DNA from: Hepatocystis sp. ex Piliocolobus tephrosceles
Taxonomy: Eukaryota; Apicomplexa; Aconoidasida; Haemosporida; Plasmodiidae
DNA length: 11,474 nt
Reading direction: 5' to 3'
Assembly (NCBI GenBank): GCA_902459845.2
Contig: CABPSV020000653.1
Coordinates: 59-11,532 of the forward strand
In this document: positions 1 to 8,123 of the stretch, in pieces
Layout: the number at the start of each line of letters is the position of its first letter
Position numbering within the stretch: the stretch's first letter is position 1
Position numbers and translations under genes: made by a program
Notes under the pieces: generated by a model
Database searches by the model: none
Seen by the model: the letters and a program-made list of their open reading frames with translations, nothing else
Told to the model about the DNA's origin: nothing

Positions 1-690
1 TATAAAATTATAAATTATGAACACTATGTCTTATTAATTTATTATAATAATTATATAAATCGCTAAACAAATTACGTAATTATAATACACTTATCATTGT
101 TAATCACATACGTATAATTTACATTATATTAAATATCTCCTTTATTACTAAATCGTATTTTGCTTAGTCATTTTTCATACACATTGGTTTACATTATTTA
201 CCTCTTTTACTAATATTTACCAACAATAAATTAGTAAAAATATACCTTAAAAAATATTTAAATTACTATTAATGTAAGTAGCGCTAACTATATTTTACAA
301 TGGTTAAATAAAATTTTGAATAAAAAAAAAAAAAAATTAAAAATTTTAAAGTATGGACACCACTCTGATCTAACTATAACATGATTCAGATAAGCAAATA
401 TATAAGAGCCTAAACATAATAATTTTTTTTTTTTTTTTTTTTTTTTTACGATTTTATTAATTATTAACTCATAATAGTTATAGCTATGATAACAAGTAAT
501 TCTTTTTTTATCAAATATCATGATTTTATATCGGATAAACACACAGTATTAGCATAATATGCCATCAATATTGCTATTACTAATAATAAATGATGTAAAA
601 AGTGAATTAAACAAATGCAATTGTTACAAATGTATATTACTATGGTTATAATTTACAATGGTATAATATAAATAAAAAAATAAAAATCTA
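1..690. other. Non-coding AT-rich flank downstream of the large locus
   Basis: I see no supportable gene here. The stretch is extremely AT-rich and carries an A15 tract (322-336) and a T25 tract (423-447). The longest open frame (minus strand, 288-542) exists only because the T25 tract reads as poly-lysine, so I do not accept it. The 80 or so bases between the two tracts (about 340-420) are somewhat richer in G and C than their surroundings. No tRNA, rRNA or other structured RNA gene is recognisable. Confidence 0.6.
322..447. repeat. A15 and T25 tracts flanking a short block
   Basis: A run of 15 A (322-336) and a run of 25 T (423-447) bracket about 86 bp. On the plus strand AAATAAA lies about 11 nt before the A15 run. 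On the minus strand AATAAA lies a few bases before the A25 run. The arrangement recalls poly(A) ends of retroposed sequence, but such tracts and hexamers are common by chance at this base composition. Confidence 0.5.
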
Positions 691-750
691 AAAAAAAAGT
701 GCAAAATATAAAGAAAAAGTGCAAAATATAAAGAAAAAGTGCAAAATAAA
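691..750. repeat. Three copies of a 20-bp tandem repeat
   Basis: The unit AAAGTGCAAAATATAAAGAA recurs with a period of 20 bp in three consecutive copies, the last diverging at its end. It lies about 80 bp beyond the stop codon of the 818-codon frame, so it may fall in that gene's 3' untranslated or terminator region. The core AAAAAGTGC also appears alone near 9241, and a close relative near 9481. This is probably simple-sequence DNA. Confidence 0.8.
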
Positions 751-830
751 AATATAAAAAAAAATACAAAATATAAGTATAAAAAAAAAAATGGAATTTT
801 TTGGACACATTCCTAACCTAAGTACTATTA

Positions 831-3287
831 TTATTCCACTACACTAGATACTTTGCTCTTACCATCTTCAACGGTAACATCTTGTAAATCTTCGTAGGTT
901 ATAAAAGTTAGTGACGCCTCTTTTTCATTACCGCTTTCTAAATTAGTGGTTTGTGTTGAAGTGTTATGTTCCTGCACTAAAGTAGGCTGTTCAATTTTTG
1001 TTATAATACCAACTTCCACTCCTAATTCCTCATTGTCATTATCCTTACATACCACTTTACCACTATTGCTGTCCAGCAACAACAGAATCTTGTTATTATA
1101 CATGTCCGTTATTTCGATTGCCATTAATTTAACTTTATTTGATACCTTTAAATAATAATCGGCTACACTAGACGCGTTTTCGTCTATTTCCTTTTTCCAC
1201 AAAGTCACCAATTTACTGTTATATATATTTTTTCCAAAAGGTAAATTTTTAAATTCTAATAATCGTAATAGCCTTCGATACGTGCTATTAACAAAGTCAT
1301 CACTGCTATATACATCACCTATAATATCTGGAAAAATTTCTGGCTTAAATATAGGTTTAATTGCTACATATGGGTTTACATGCATCTTAATAGAACCGCC
1401 AACGTGTATCAAATAGTTAACAAATGAATTTACTACCTCCGATTTTTTTATATTTGTTATTACATCTTTACATTTTACACCTGATACATTCACAATATCA
1501 TTTTTAACTTCGTATATTGGTCTTATTGGCATATTTTCATATATATTTTCTCCGTTAAACGCGTCGTTGTCGTCATAGCTGTAGTACTTTATGTAATACT
1601 TATTAAATTCATACAATCCATTTTTTAAATACTTCACTGGTATGCTTTCACAAACAAAATATATTGTTCCTTCTTCTAAATTGTATGCTTTAAAAACAAT
1701 ATATTTGTTATATTGTTTATCTGGATAACAATGTAATGCTAGTTGGCTCTTATTATCAAACGACTTTGCTATTAATGCAACATAAACTATGTTGTTTATA
1801 TTTGGTACTTTATCATCTGATAATACTAATGTCGCTTTTAAAAACTTTTCATTTGCATCATTTTTATGTTCAAATATATATAAATTGTTAAAGGCATATT
1901 GATCATTTGATTTTTTTTTCATAGACATCGAGTCAAACGTGTATATGAAATCTGCTCTGTTATATTTTAAGGTAAAATCCATAGATAATACGTTTCCATT
2001 GTTCTTGTAATAATAACTATTACATGTGTTGTTACTCATAAGATAATCGCGCACATGATCCTCAAAATCTGTATCCACCTTAACGTTCTCTTTATTTACG
2101 TATCTAATCAGTTCTTTATACAAAGCGACATTAAATTTGTATATATTATCCTCTTCCTTTAGTATCTTCTTGTTTATCTTTATTGAATACACATTTTCCA
2201 TTTTTAATAAAACATTTGCATCATCGTTTGCTTCATCCCCCCCACCTTGTATTAATTCAGCTACTGTCGCGTTACGTCCAGTAATTACTTTGATTTTTTC
2301 CAATACTTCATCAGGTATCGTCACAAACAGATAAATCAACTGTAGTAACTCGTCTTGTTTTAACGCATTACCGAAATCTTCGTCCAAATAAAAAGGTAAT
2401 ATATTACTCTCAACACCTCCAAATAATAGTTTTAGTTGCTCTTTACTAAAATTGCAATTTTCCAATATCTTTTTATATATCGCCACATTATTAATACAAT
2501 TTATTGTCTCGTTTGCGATACTTGAAATCAGAATAGAAGGATCTGAGTCCAATATGTGTAATCTACCATCATTTAGAACTAACGGAGAACAAATACCATG
2601 TCCAAATTCTTTTATTTGCATTAAACTAGTAATTTCGTATACAATTGCTTCTACAGTGTTATATACATCTGCTGACATCTTTGATCCGTCTAACTTAATC
2701 TTATATCGTTCAGATAATACCTTTGCGTCGTTATGAACCAAGTTCGATACATCATCATTGTTTGTAAAAATAATATCTTTTCTTTGATTATTTTCTAAAT
2801 AAGATACATATACTGGTGTTAAGTCAGAATCTTTATATACATCCACATCACAAGATTGTACTCCATTGTTGTAATGTAAACATGTTGTATTTTTATCATA
2901 ATATGTTTCGTCCGTTATTATTTGCGTACTTTCTTTTAATACCACCTCATCAATCATTTCATGAGGATGCACAAAAAATGTCTGATACTCTACGTTTACT
3001 TCTTTTATTATCTTATCTGCAGTACCTGTGACAAATATCACTTTTTCTAACATATAAAGTGCACTATGATTGATACTATCTAAATAACTTTTATATACAA
3101 TTTCCGAACTATTCCTACTTTCATTATATACCCTACCTTTTACCAATATTATTCGTTTATTAGATAATGCTTCTTCACGATATGTTTTTCCGATAAATGG
3201 TACTGATAAATTTCTAAATAAAAAGTATACTAAATGTTTATCAGTATCAATCATTTCTAACTTCGAATTGATTAAATCTTTATCCAT
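831..3287 (-). CDS. Large protein of unknown function, 818 codons; possibly the C-terminal part of the upstream frame
   Basis: This uninterrupted 818-codon frame runs from ATG at 3287 to TAA at 831. I recognise no family and assign no function. It has no signal peptide or convincing membrane segment; the start (MDKDLINSKLEMID) is polar. It holds ten cysteines (136, 146, 233, 264, 278, 422, 520, 546, 606, 747), a Gly-rich acidic stretch near 347-357 (QGGGDEANDD), many Asn/Lys/Tyr residues and an acidic, Ser/Thr-rich tail from about 765. N-glycosylation sequons are present but no more than its Asn content predicts. Residues 421-427 (TCNSYYY) and 437-451 (DFTLKYNRADFIYTF) resemble segments of the upstream protein. 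The ATG lies inside that gene's last codons, 16 nt overlapping, in the -1 frame, with no bacterial-type ribosome site. The frame is also open upstream to 3344. The true start may therefore be an exon junction or a missed base rather than this ATG. A real coding region is near certain; the start is not. Confidence 0.85.
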   Translation of the reverse strand: MDKDLINSKLEMIDTDKHLVYFLFRNLSVPFIGKTYREEALSNKRIILVKGRVYNESRNSSEIVYKSYLDSINHSALYMLEKVIFVTGTADKIIKEVNVEYQTFFVHPHEMIDEVVLKESTQIITDETYYDKNTTCLHYNNGVQSCDVDVYKDSDLTPVYVSYLENNQRKDIIFTNNDDVSNLVHNDAKVLSERYKIKLDGSKMSADVYNTVEAIVYEITSLMQIKEFGHGICSPLVLNDGRLHILDSDPSILISSIANETINCINNVAIYKKILENCNFSKEQLKLLFGGVESNILPFYLDEDFGNALKQDELLQLIYLFVTIPDEVLEKIKVITGRNATVAELIQGGGDEANDDANVLLKMENVYSIKINKKILKEEDNIYKFNVALYKELIRYVNKENVKVDTDFEDHVRDYLMSNNTCNSYYYKNNGNVLSMDFTLKYNRADFIYTFDSMSMKKKSNDQYAFNNLYIFEHKNDANEKFLKATLVLSDDKVPNINNIVYVALIAKSFDNKSQLALHCYPDKQYNKYIVFKAYNLEEGTIYFVCESIPVKYLKNGLYEFNKYYIKYYSYDDNDAFNGENIYENMPIRPIYEVKNDIVNVSGVKCKDVITNIKKSEVVNSFVNYLIHVGGSIKMHVNPYVAIKPIFKPEIFPDIIGDVYSSDDFVNSTYRRLLRLLEFKNLPFGKNIYNSKLVTLWKKEIDENASSVADYYLKVSNKVKLMAIEITDMYNNKILLLLDSNSGKVVCKDNDNEELGVEVGIITKIEQPTLVQEHNTSTQTTNLESGNEKEASLTFITYEDLQDVTVEDGKSKVSSVVE

Positions 3288-3298
3288 TGTAATAAAAC
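3261..3298 (-). other. Candidate 38-nt intron joining the two large frames
   Basis: On the minus strand a GTTTTA...CGAAG segment of 38 nt begins exactly at a codon boundary of the upstream frame and ends exactly at a codon boundary of the downstream frame. Removing it would join the two in phase 0 and delete both the TAA and the downstream ATG. Two other GT-AG pairs also fit the frame: 3278-3306 (29 nt) and 3257-3306 (50 nt, ending TTAG). The donor is weak compared with GTAAGT, and several combinations fit by chance, so this is a hypothesis only. Confidence 0.25.
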
Positions 3299-6200
3299 AG
3301 CAGCACCATGCTTGTCCATTTGGGTTGAAAACTTTGTTATCACATTATCATCATGATCGATCATATCTAAATCTATACACTCTGGATAAGCGTTAGGGTT
3401 AGATCCTTTCTCCTTTTTGGAATAATATCCTGAGTTGTTCATAATTTCTGTCGCCAACTTTTTTACATTTTCTTCTTCGATCCCATCATAATCCTTTTTA
3501 TGACTGATTTCACGATTCAACCATATGTTTATTACATTTCTTGCAGTAGTTGTAACTTTTTTTTTTTGACGATCCTCCTCGTCTGTTAAAACTTTATTAC
3601 TCTTAGTTATGTATTTATATCCGATATAATATTCTAACGAATTTGACAAAACGTCTACAAAGTTAGAACAACACAATACTTTTTTAATTATCACAAGCGT
3701 GTCTAGCTCCGTTAATGCTGCCTGTACATCATTAATAGTTACGTCTTTATTATTATATGCTGACTCGTTTACATAAACAAAATATTTGATGTTAGCCAAA
3801 GGTGGTAATTTTGTAACTATATTTTCATCATTTCCTCCTTTTGTAATAACTTTCGTACCTATAGCTTTATAAGAAGATGTCAACTCTACAATATATGCTG
3901 ATAAAAGTGCTATTTCGTTTACTAACCCTACGGATGCTACTGTATCTTTTTCAATGCTAATTCCAAACGATTTTTCTAACACAGATCGTATATTTTCTAT
4001 GACAGCTACATCATTATCTTCAAAATTATCCTTTTTATTTAACACTACATTGTCTATTATTTGAATACCACCCGTAACATCATAAACAAACTTGTCAAAC
4101 TCGTAATCATTAATCAAATATGCAATTTTAAAAAAAAGTATGTACATATTGGAAAAATATTTATTTGCATATAACTTATTTTTATGTAAATACAACAAAT
4201 TGAAATTATTGTCATCAATACTTACTTGCAATTTCAGTTTTTTAATCAGCACTGAATTATTATTTGGATCGTATATTTCCAAATCGACTAAATCGAATAC
4301 GGCATTTGTATTTGTCGGAGCTGCAAAAAAATTTAAAACTATTTTATTTTTATTTTTTAAAAAATATTTACCTAATTTTCCTTTTAACAATACTTCCACT
4401 ATCATATGTAAACCATCACAATTCAAATTCGAATTTACTAATATATTAAATTTGTTCATTAAATAAGCATATACTCCTAAACAATCGTAATTATATGGCA
4501 ACACGTTAGTAAAATGTGGCGATATTTCATTTGCTTCCTCATTATTTTCAATTTTATTTTGGTAAAAATATATATAATCATTTAAAAATCGCATAAACAC
4601 ATTTCTCTTAAGGTGATTGTAATTAATACTCAATTCGTTATATGATGAAACTGCAATATCATTAGATTTAGCTGTCTGAGTTAATGTATAATCGTATTTA
4701 TTTTTATACACACTTATATCGTATTGAGCACTATCTATATTTATAAATTCTACACGCATACGACGATTAGGTTCTATTGTGTTTCCTTCATCTTTCATAT
4801 AAAAACTATCATTATAATAAGATAACTCGTGAGTGTAATTTTCTTCCCCTTCGTTTCTAAAATTGTATGCTACTTCAAACATTTCTTCGTATTTTTCATC
4901 AAACGTAGTAGAAAATGCAACCTGTATCTTCTCTTTTAAACCTTCTATGTACGATATATTTGAAATATTATTCAATTTTATTGTAATTAATTTTTTATTA
5001 CAACGACTAATCGATTCTTTACATACTTTATCTGTGTAATTAGTTGCATCGTATACAAAATTGGGTTCTTTATTATCTAACAGAACCACATAATAAGCCT
5101 TTTCTGTAATAGATTTATGCACATCTTTTGTTAATACAATTTCAGGATAAGGATTTACGTTAAAATTGTGTATTCTTAATAACCTCATATCAAATATGTG
5201 AGTATAATTATACGTAGGAAAACAAATAGTACGTAAACCACTATTTTCAAAACATATTGCATCAATATATATATAATCTACATTTTCCTTTATAACTATT
5301 GGATGTGCATTGGTACAATTCATACCACAATCCACCAAAAAAGAAATCTGTTTTAACTTATAATCAATCGAAGACTCTGCTCTATCACTCCTACGACCGA
5401 TCATATCTATTGTTATCATCGTATCATCATTCACAAATTTAGGAACATACTTCTTTAAATGCCTAATTAAACTCTTGTCAATTTTCGTGTCTATAAACAA
5501 TGTGTACTCATACTTACCATAATTGTATAATTCAATTGATACGTCACTAAATAATGCTCTATTCGATATAAGTTGCTCTATCTTAACATCTTCCTTCTCA
5601 TACAATTCATAATAGTACGATACATTACAATCCAGCTTAAATGTGTTTTGCATTACTAATAAATTGGCATAAATATATCGACGAACTAAATTATCACAAT
5701 GTTTATTATTTTTCTCGTCTAACTTTTTAAATATATAATCATTCAGTACTTCACTAATTGATGCTACTTGATTTGCACAATGCACATATGTATTTTTAAG
5801 TATTAATTGATCTTCATGTATATATGCGTAACTATCCTTATTAACCGCTTTGGAAGAATACTCTTCACTACTCATAAGTAAAACCTTGTTCTTAAGACCT
5901 AACACTTTTCCATCAAATTCGTAGTCTAACGAATTTAACAAAACTGATAATTCTTCTGCATACATTTCATATGCCATCATATTTTCTGATTCTTCTGGCG
6001 AGTCCGGCTTTTCCATAACCAAACCTGTTGTTTGTTCTAGCAAATCTTTATGTGATATTTTATAATAATTTAAAAATAACTTTGAAAAAGCTCGAAATAA
6101 TTGCACATGTTCCATTCTGTTATAAATATTATTCCTATAAATATATTTTACTTGATCTAATATGCGTTTCGTATTAATTTTAATTAATTTTGCTTCTACT

Positions 6201-7162
6201 TCACTACTTGCTCTAAAATCTCCATTATTATATGTTAGTGTTACTGGCAACGAAATAGAACTTTCATCAGATAATACTACCAAATCTTCAATCCCTTCAT
6301 CCATATTATTGAATGTCAACAAAATGTGCTTATTTTCAAAATTTACAATATCATAACCATTAAAAATTAGTTTTTTTAAAAACTTGTCCATTAAACTAAC
6401 ATAAAAGCAGGTTGCATTTTTTAAATCATAATGTATATTATAATTCTCTGCATGTGCCATTATAAGCCCTGAACATGGATATACTAACTCTGGATATTTT
6501 CTATAAAACTCATTGTAATCATCTACCGTTCCGATTTTCTGCTTTTGTTGAAATAATAAAAATTGGTTGAACAAATGTTCTCCATGAACAAATGCATTGT
6601 GTGGATAAACTAAACCAATTGCTGTATCATTTTTCATTGTATGTATAATCCCTTTTCCCATGTGTTCTAATTCTATTTTCAACTTCGTATCCAAACACAT
6701 TTCACAATCACAATCATTACCTATTGTATACCCTGTGTTATATATTACATTTGCCGTTTCTATACGTACATTATAATGTAGCGATGGGATATTATCAAAT
6801 TTTATCACAGCACTTCCATTTGTTTCAAACCATGCTTGTTGTGTTTGTACTGACACAATGTCACTTCTTTCCTTTTGAACTAACATCACATTAACTAAAG
6901 TGTTACTCAATCCATTCTTAATTTCAAGTTCGTAGTTACTGGTGTTACATACATTTTTATAATTCAAAATACAAGTTTCACTAGGAAATTCCGATTCTAA
7001 GTTATATCTTTTTATTCTAAAGGAACCTAATTTATTTTCTAAGCTCTTTGTTTTATGTTTTACAGACAAATTTTTCTTCTCATAATCGTCCGAAAATGAT
7101 GATGAGTATGCTATACCGAAAAGGCATACCAATAAAATAAAAAATAAGTTACCACTCAACAT
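3272..7162 (-). CDS. Very large secreted or surface protein of unknown function, 1296 codons
   Basis: The open frame extends upstream to a TGA near 7258, but the first ATG in it is at 7162; the hydrophobic codons before it begin only with TTG and are probably 5' untranslated. From this ATG the protein begins MLSGNLFFILLVCLFGIAYS, a textbook signal peptide with likely cleavage near residues 18-21, so entry into the secretory pathway is inferred. The mature part is Asn/Lys/Tyr-rich with about 20 cysteines, including C-D-C-E-M-C at 151-156 and adjacent pairs near 612/616 and 1164/1165. Many N-x-S/T sequons occur (near 73, 115, 179, 249 and 616 among others). No second clear membrane span is visible; 1001-1017 is hydrophobic but contains Lys. 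A motif of the form V-T/S-x-L/I-x-Y-N near 307-316, 540-555 and 815-827 suggests repeated beta-rich domains. The frame ends at TAA 3272, overlapping the next frame. I recognise no family. Confidence 0.87.
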   Translation of the reverse strand: MLSGNLFFILLVCLFGIAYSSSFSDDYEKKNLSVKHKTKSLENKLGSFRIKRYNLESEFPSETCILNYKNVCNTSNYELEIKNGLSNTLVNVMLVQKERSDIVSVQTQQAWFETNGSAVIKFDNIPSLHYNVRIETANVIYNTGYTIGNDCDCEMCLDTKLKIELEHMGKGIIHTMKNDTAIGLVYPHNAFVHGEHLFNQFLLFQQKQKIGTVDDYNEFYRKYPELVYPCSGLIMAHAENYNIHYDLKNATCFYVSLMDKFLKKLIFNGYDIVNFENKHILLTFNNMDEGIEDLVVLSDESSISLPVTLTYNNGDFRASSEVEAKLIKINTKRILDQVKYIYRNNIYNRMEHVQLFRAFSKLFLNYYKISHKDLLEQTTGLVMEKPDSPEESENMMAYEMYAEELSVLLNSLDYEFDGKVLGLKNKVLLMSSEEYSSKAVNKDSYAYIHEDQLILKNTYVHCANQVASISEVLNDYIFKKLDEKNNKHCDNLVRRYIYANLLVMQNTFKLDCNVSYYYELYEKEDVKIEQLISNRALFSDVSIELYNYGKYEYTLFIDTKIDKSLIRHLKKYVPKFVNDDTMITIDMIGRRSDRAESSIDYKLKQISFLVDCGMNCTNAHPIVIKENVDYIYIDAICFENSGLRTICFPTYNYTHIFDMRLLRIHNFNVNPYPEIVLTKDVHKSITEKAYYVVLLDNKEPNFVYDATNYTDKVCKESISRCNKKLITIKLNNISNISYIEGLKEKIQVAFSTTFDEKYEEMFEVAYNFRNEGEENYTHELSYYNDSFYMKDEGNTIEPNRRMRVEFINIDSAQYDISVYKNKYDYTLTQTAKSNDIAVSSYNELSINYNHLKRNVFMRFLNDYIYFYQNKIENNEEANEISPHFTNVLPYNYDCLGVYAYLMNKFNILVNSNLNCDGLHMIVEVLLKGKLGKYFLKNKNKIVLNFFAAPTNTNAVFDLVDLEIYDPNNNSVLIKKLKLQVSIDDNNFNLLYLHKNKLYANKYFSNMYILFFKIAYLINDYEFDKFVYDVTGGIQIIDNVVLNKKDNFEDNDVAVIENIRSVLEKSFGISIEKDTVASVGLVNEIALLSAYIVELTSSYKAIGTKVITKGGNDENIVTKLPPLANIKYFVYVNESAYNNKDVTINDVQAALTELDTLVIIKKVLCCSNFVDVLSNSLEYYIGYKYITKSNKVLTDEEDRQKKKVTTTARNVINIWLNREISHKKDYDGIEEENVKKLATEIMNNSGYYSKKEKGSNPNAYPECIDLDMIDHDDNVITKFSTQMDKHGAAVLLQWIKI

Positions 7163-7500
7163 AGGGAATATATAGTGGGACAGAAGGAGTAACGAGATAA
7201 CGGTAAATAGTGTGTACGGTTTAATAACCAAGTATATGTAAACTAATACAAGTAGCTTTCATATGTTTTAATACATGTATGTTTTTTAATGTTATATGAA
7301 AATGTATATATATATGCTGAATTTATATTAAGTATATATTACTATTTATTATGTTTTTTATGAATATATAATACAAATTGTAAAGTGGTGGTAAGAATGT
7401 AAACAAATTTTGGTACACATTAAGCTTCATACCAAATAGTATGTGTAAATAAATAAGCTTATATTTTTTTTAGAATAAATTTTTATCATTATTTTGATGG
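7163..7500 (-). promoter_or_regulatory. 5' flank of the large secreted-protein gene
   Basis: This is the gene-free stretch immediately upstream of the ATG at 7162. Read on the minus strand it holds pyrimidine-rich 5' leader sequence (CTCCTTCTGTCCC about 15 nt before the start), TATATATA runs around 7303-7313, and a pair of overlapping inverted repeats at 7409-7447. No single core-promoter element can be picked out in such AT-rich DNA. Assignment as promoter is by position only. Confidence 0.35.
7409..7447. repeat. Two overlapping 7-bp inverted repeats
   Basis: TTTGGTA (7409-7415) pairs with TACCAAA (7430-7436) around a 14-nt loop containing AAGCTT. TACACAT (7414-7420) pairs with ATGTGTA (7441-7447). 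The two stems share bases 7414-7415, so they are mutually exclusive as hairpins. The site is about 250 bp upstream of the large gene. Any regulatory role is speculation. Confidence 0.45.
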
Positions 7501-7540
7501 TTTAATTAATAATTCGTGAAAGTTTAATTTTATAAATTAT

Positions 7541-7735
7541 CAAAAATGAAAATAAAAATGAAAATAAAAATGAATATGAAAATAAAAATGAAAATAAAAA
7601 TAAAAATGAAAATAAAAAAAAAAATAAAAATAAAAATAAAAAAAAAAATAAAAATAAAAATAAAAAAAAAAATAAAAATAATATTTTTTTATGACAAATA
7701 AAAAAAATAAAAATCATATTTTTTATGACAATAAA
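7541..7735. repeat. A-rich low-complexity tract of ATGAAAATAAAA type
   Basis: Plus-strand sequence is almost entirely A with regularly spaced T or TG, first as alternating AAAAATG and AAAATA units and then as pure AAAAATA runs. A short direct repeat (ATATTTTTTTATGACA, 7681-7696 and 7716-7730) closes it. The minus-strand open frame through this tract encodes only Phe/Leu runs and is not a gene. Confidence 0.85.
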
Positions 7736-7789
7736 AAAATAATTAAAAAGTTTTTCTTTTTTTAAAACATATACAATTTATAATTTATT

Positions 7790-7999
7790 CTTTTTTTCTA
7801 TATATAGGATACCGCTACATTTTTGGCTAGCTACACCGTACAACATTGGTATTATATGTTTATAACAAAAAGTACATGTTCTCAAGACAGCATTTTTTTT
7901 TTTTTCTATATAGAATAAGGCTACAATTTTGGCTAGCTATATATACTGTACAAATTGGTACTGCGTTTATAACAAAAAGTAAATGTTCTCAAGACAGCT
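7790..7999 (+). repeat. Tandem duplication of a unit of about 107 bp
   Basis: Two adjacent copies (about 7790-7891 and 7896-7999) share a poly-T lead ending in CTATATAG, the core TTTTGGCTAGCTA, then GTACAA, ATTGGTA, and a long block TTTATAACAAAAAGTA-ATGTTCTCAAGACAGC. They differ by substitutions and small indels. Each copy starts with what looks like a splice acceptor (T-run plus TATATAG) on the plus strand. Copy 1 is open for about 30 codons after it. Copy 2 has indels that move the frame and reaches a stop earlier. It could be a duplicated exon remnant, a duplicated non-coding element, or part of a dispersed repeat. Confidence 0.8.
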
Positions 8000-8058
8000 A
8001 GTTTTTTTTTTAACAATTTTCTTTTATAGAAAAAGTGTTAATGAATAAAACTTAACCA

Positions 8059-8123
8059 ACAATACATACAGCCAATACATACAGCCAATACATACAGTCA
8101 ATACGTACAGTCAATACGTACAG
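8059..8123. repeat. 13-bp minisatellite, five copies
   Basis: Five head-to-tail copies of CCAATACATACAG with a period of exactly 13 bp. The last two copies carry TCAATACGTACAG, so variants are grouped rather than scattered, as expected from slippage or unequal exchange. No gene overlaps it. Confidence 0.9.

Noticed and set aside
288..542. 84-codon minus-strand open frame
   Set aside because: It passes through the T25 and A15 tracts, giving artificial poly-Lys and poly-Phe. No signal or domain, and the length is attributable to the stop-free homopolymers.
3272..3344. Programmed -1 frameshift with a canonical slippery heptamer
   Set aside because: CCCAAAT is present but in the wrong phase for the upstream frame, and no X-XXY-YYZ heptamer in the correct phase was found in the overlap window.
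4140..4466. Plus-strand frames inside the two large genes (946-1155, 2137-2334, 2452-2736, 2816-3031, 4140-4466, 6162-6356)
   Set aside because: They are antisense shadows of the long minus-strand frames, with composition dictated by the opposite codons.
831..7162. Bacterial or phage operon with translational coupling
   Set aside because: No Shine-Dalgarno sequence before either start. Long homopolymers, minisatellites and splice-like signals around the locus point to a eukaryote.
831..7162. Assignment to piroplasm FAINT-domain or other known parasite secreted families
   Set aside because: The general look (signal peptide, Asn/Lys/Tyr-rich, large) is suggestive, but I could not match a specific domain consensus, so no family name is given.
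7502..7717. 71-codon minus-strand open frame
   Set aside because: It is the complement of an A-rich low-complexity tract and encodes almost only Phe and Leu.
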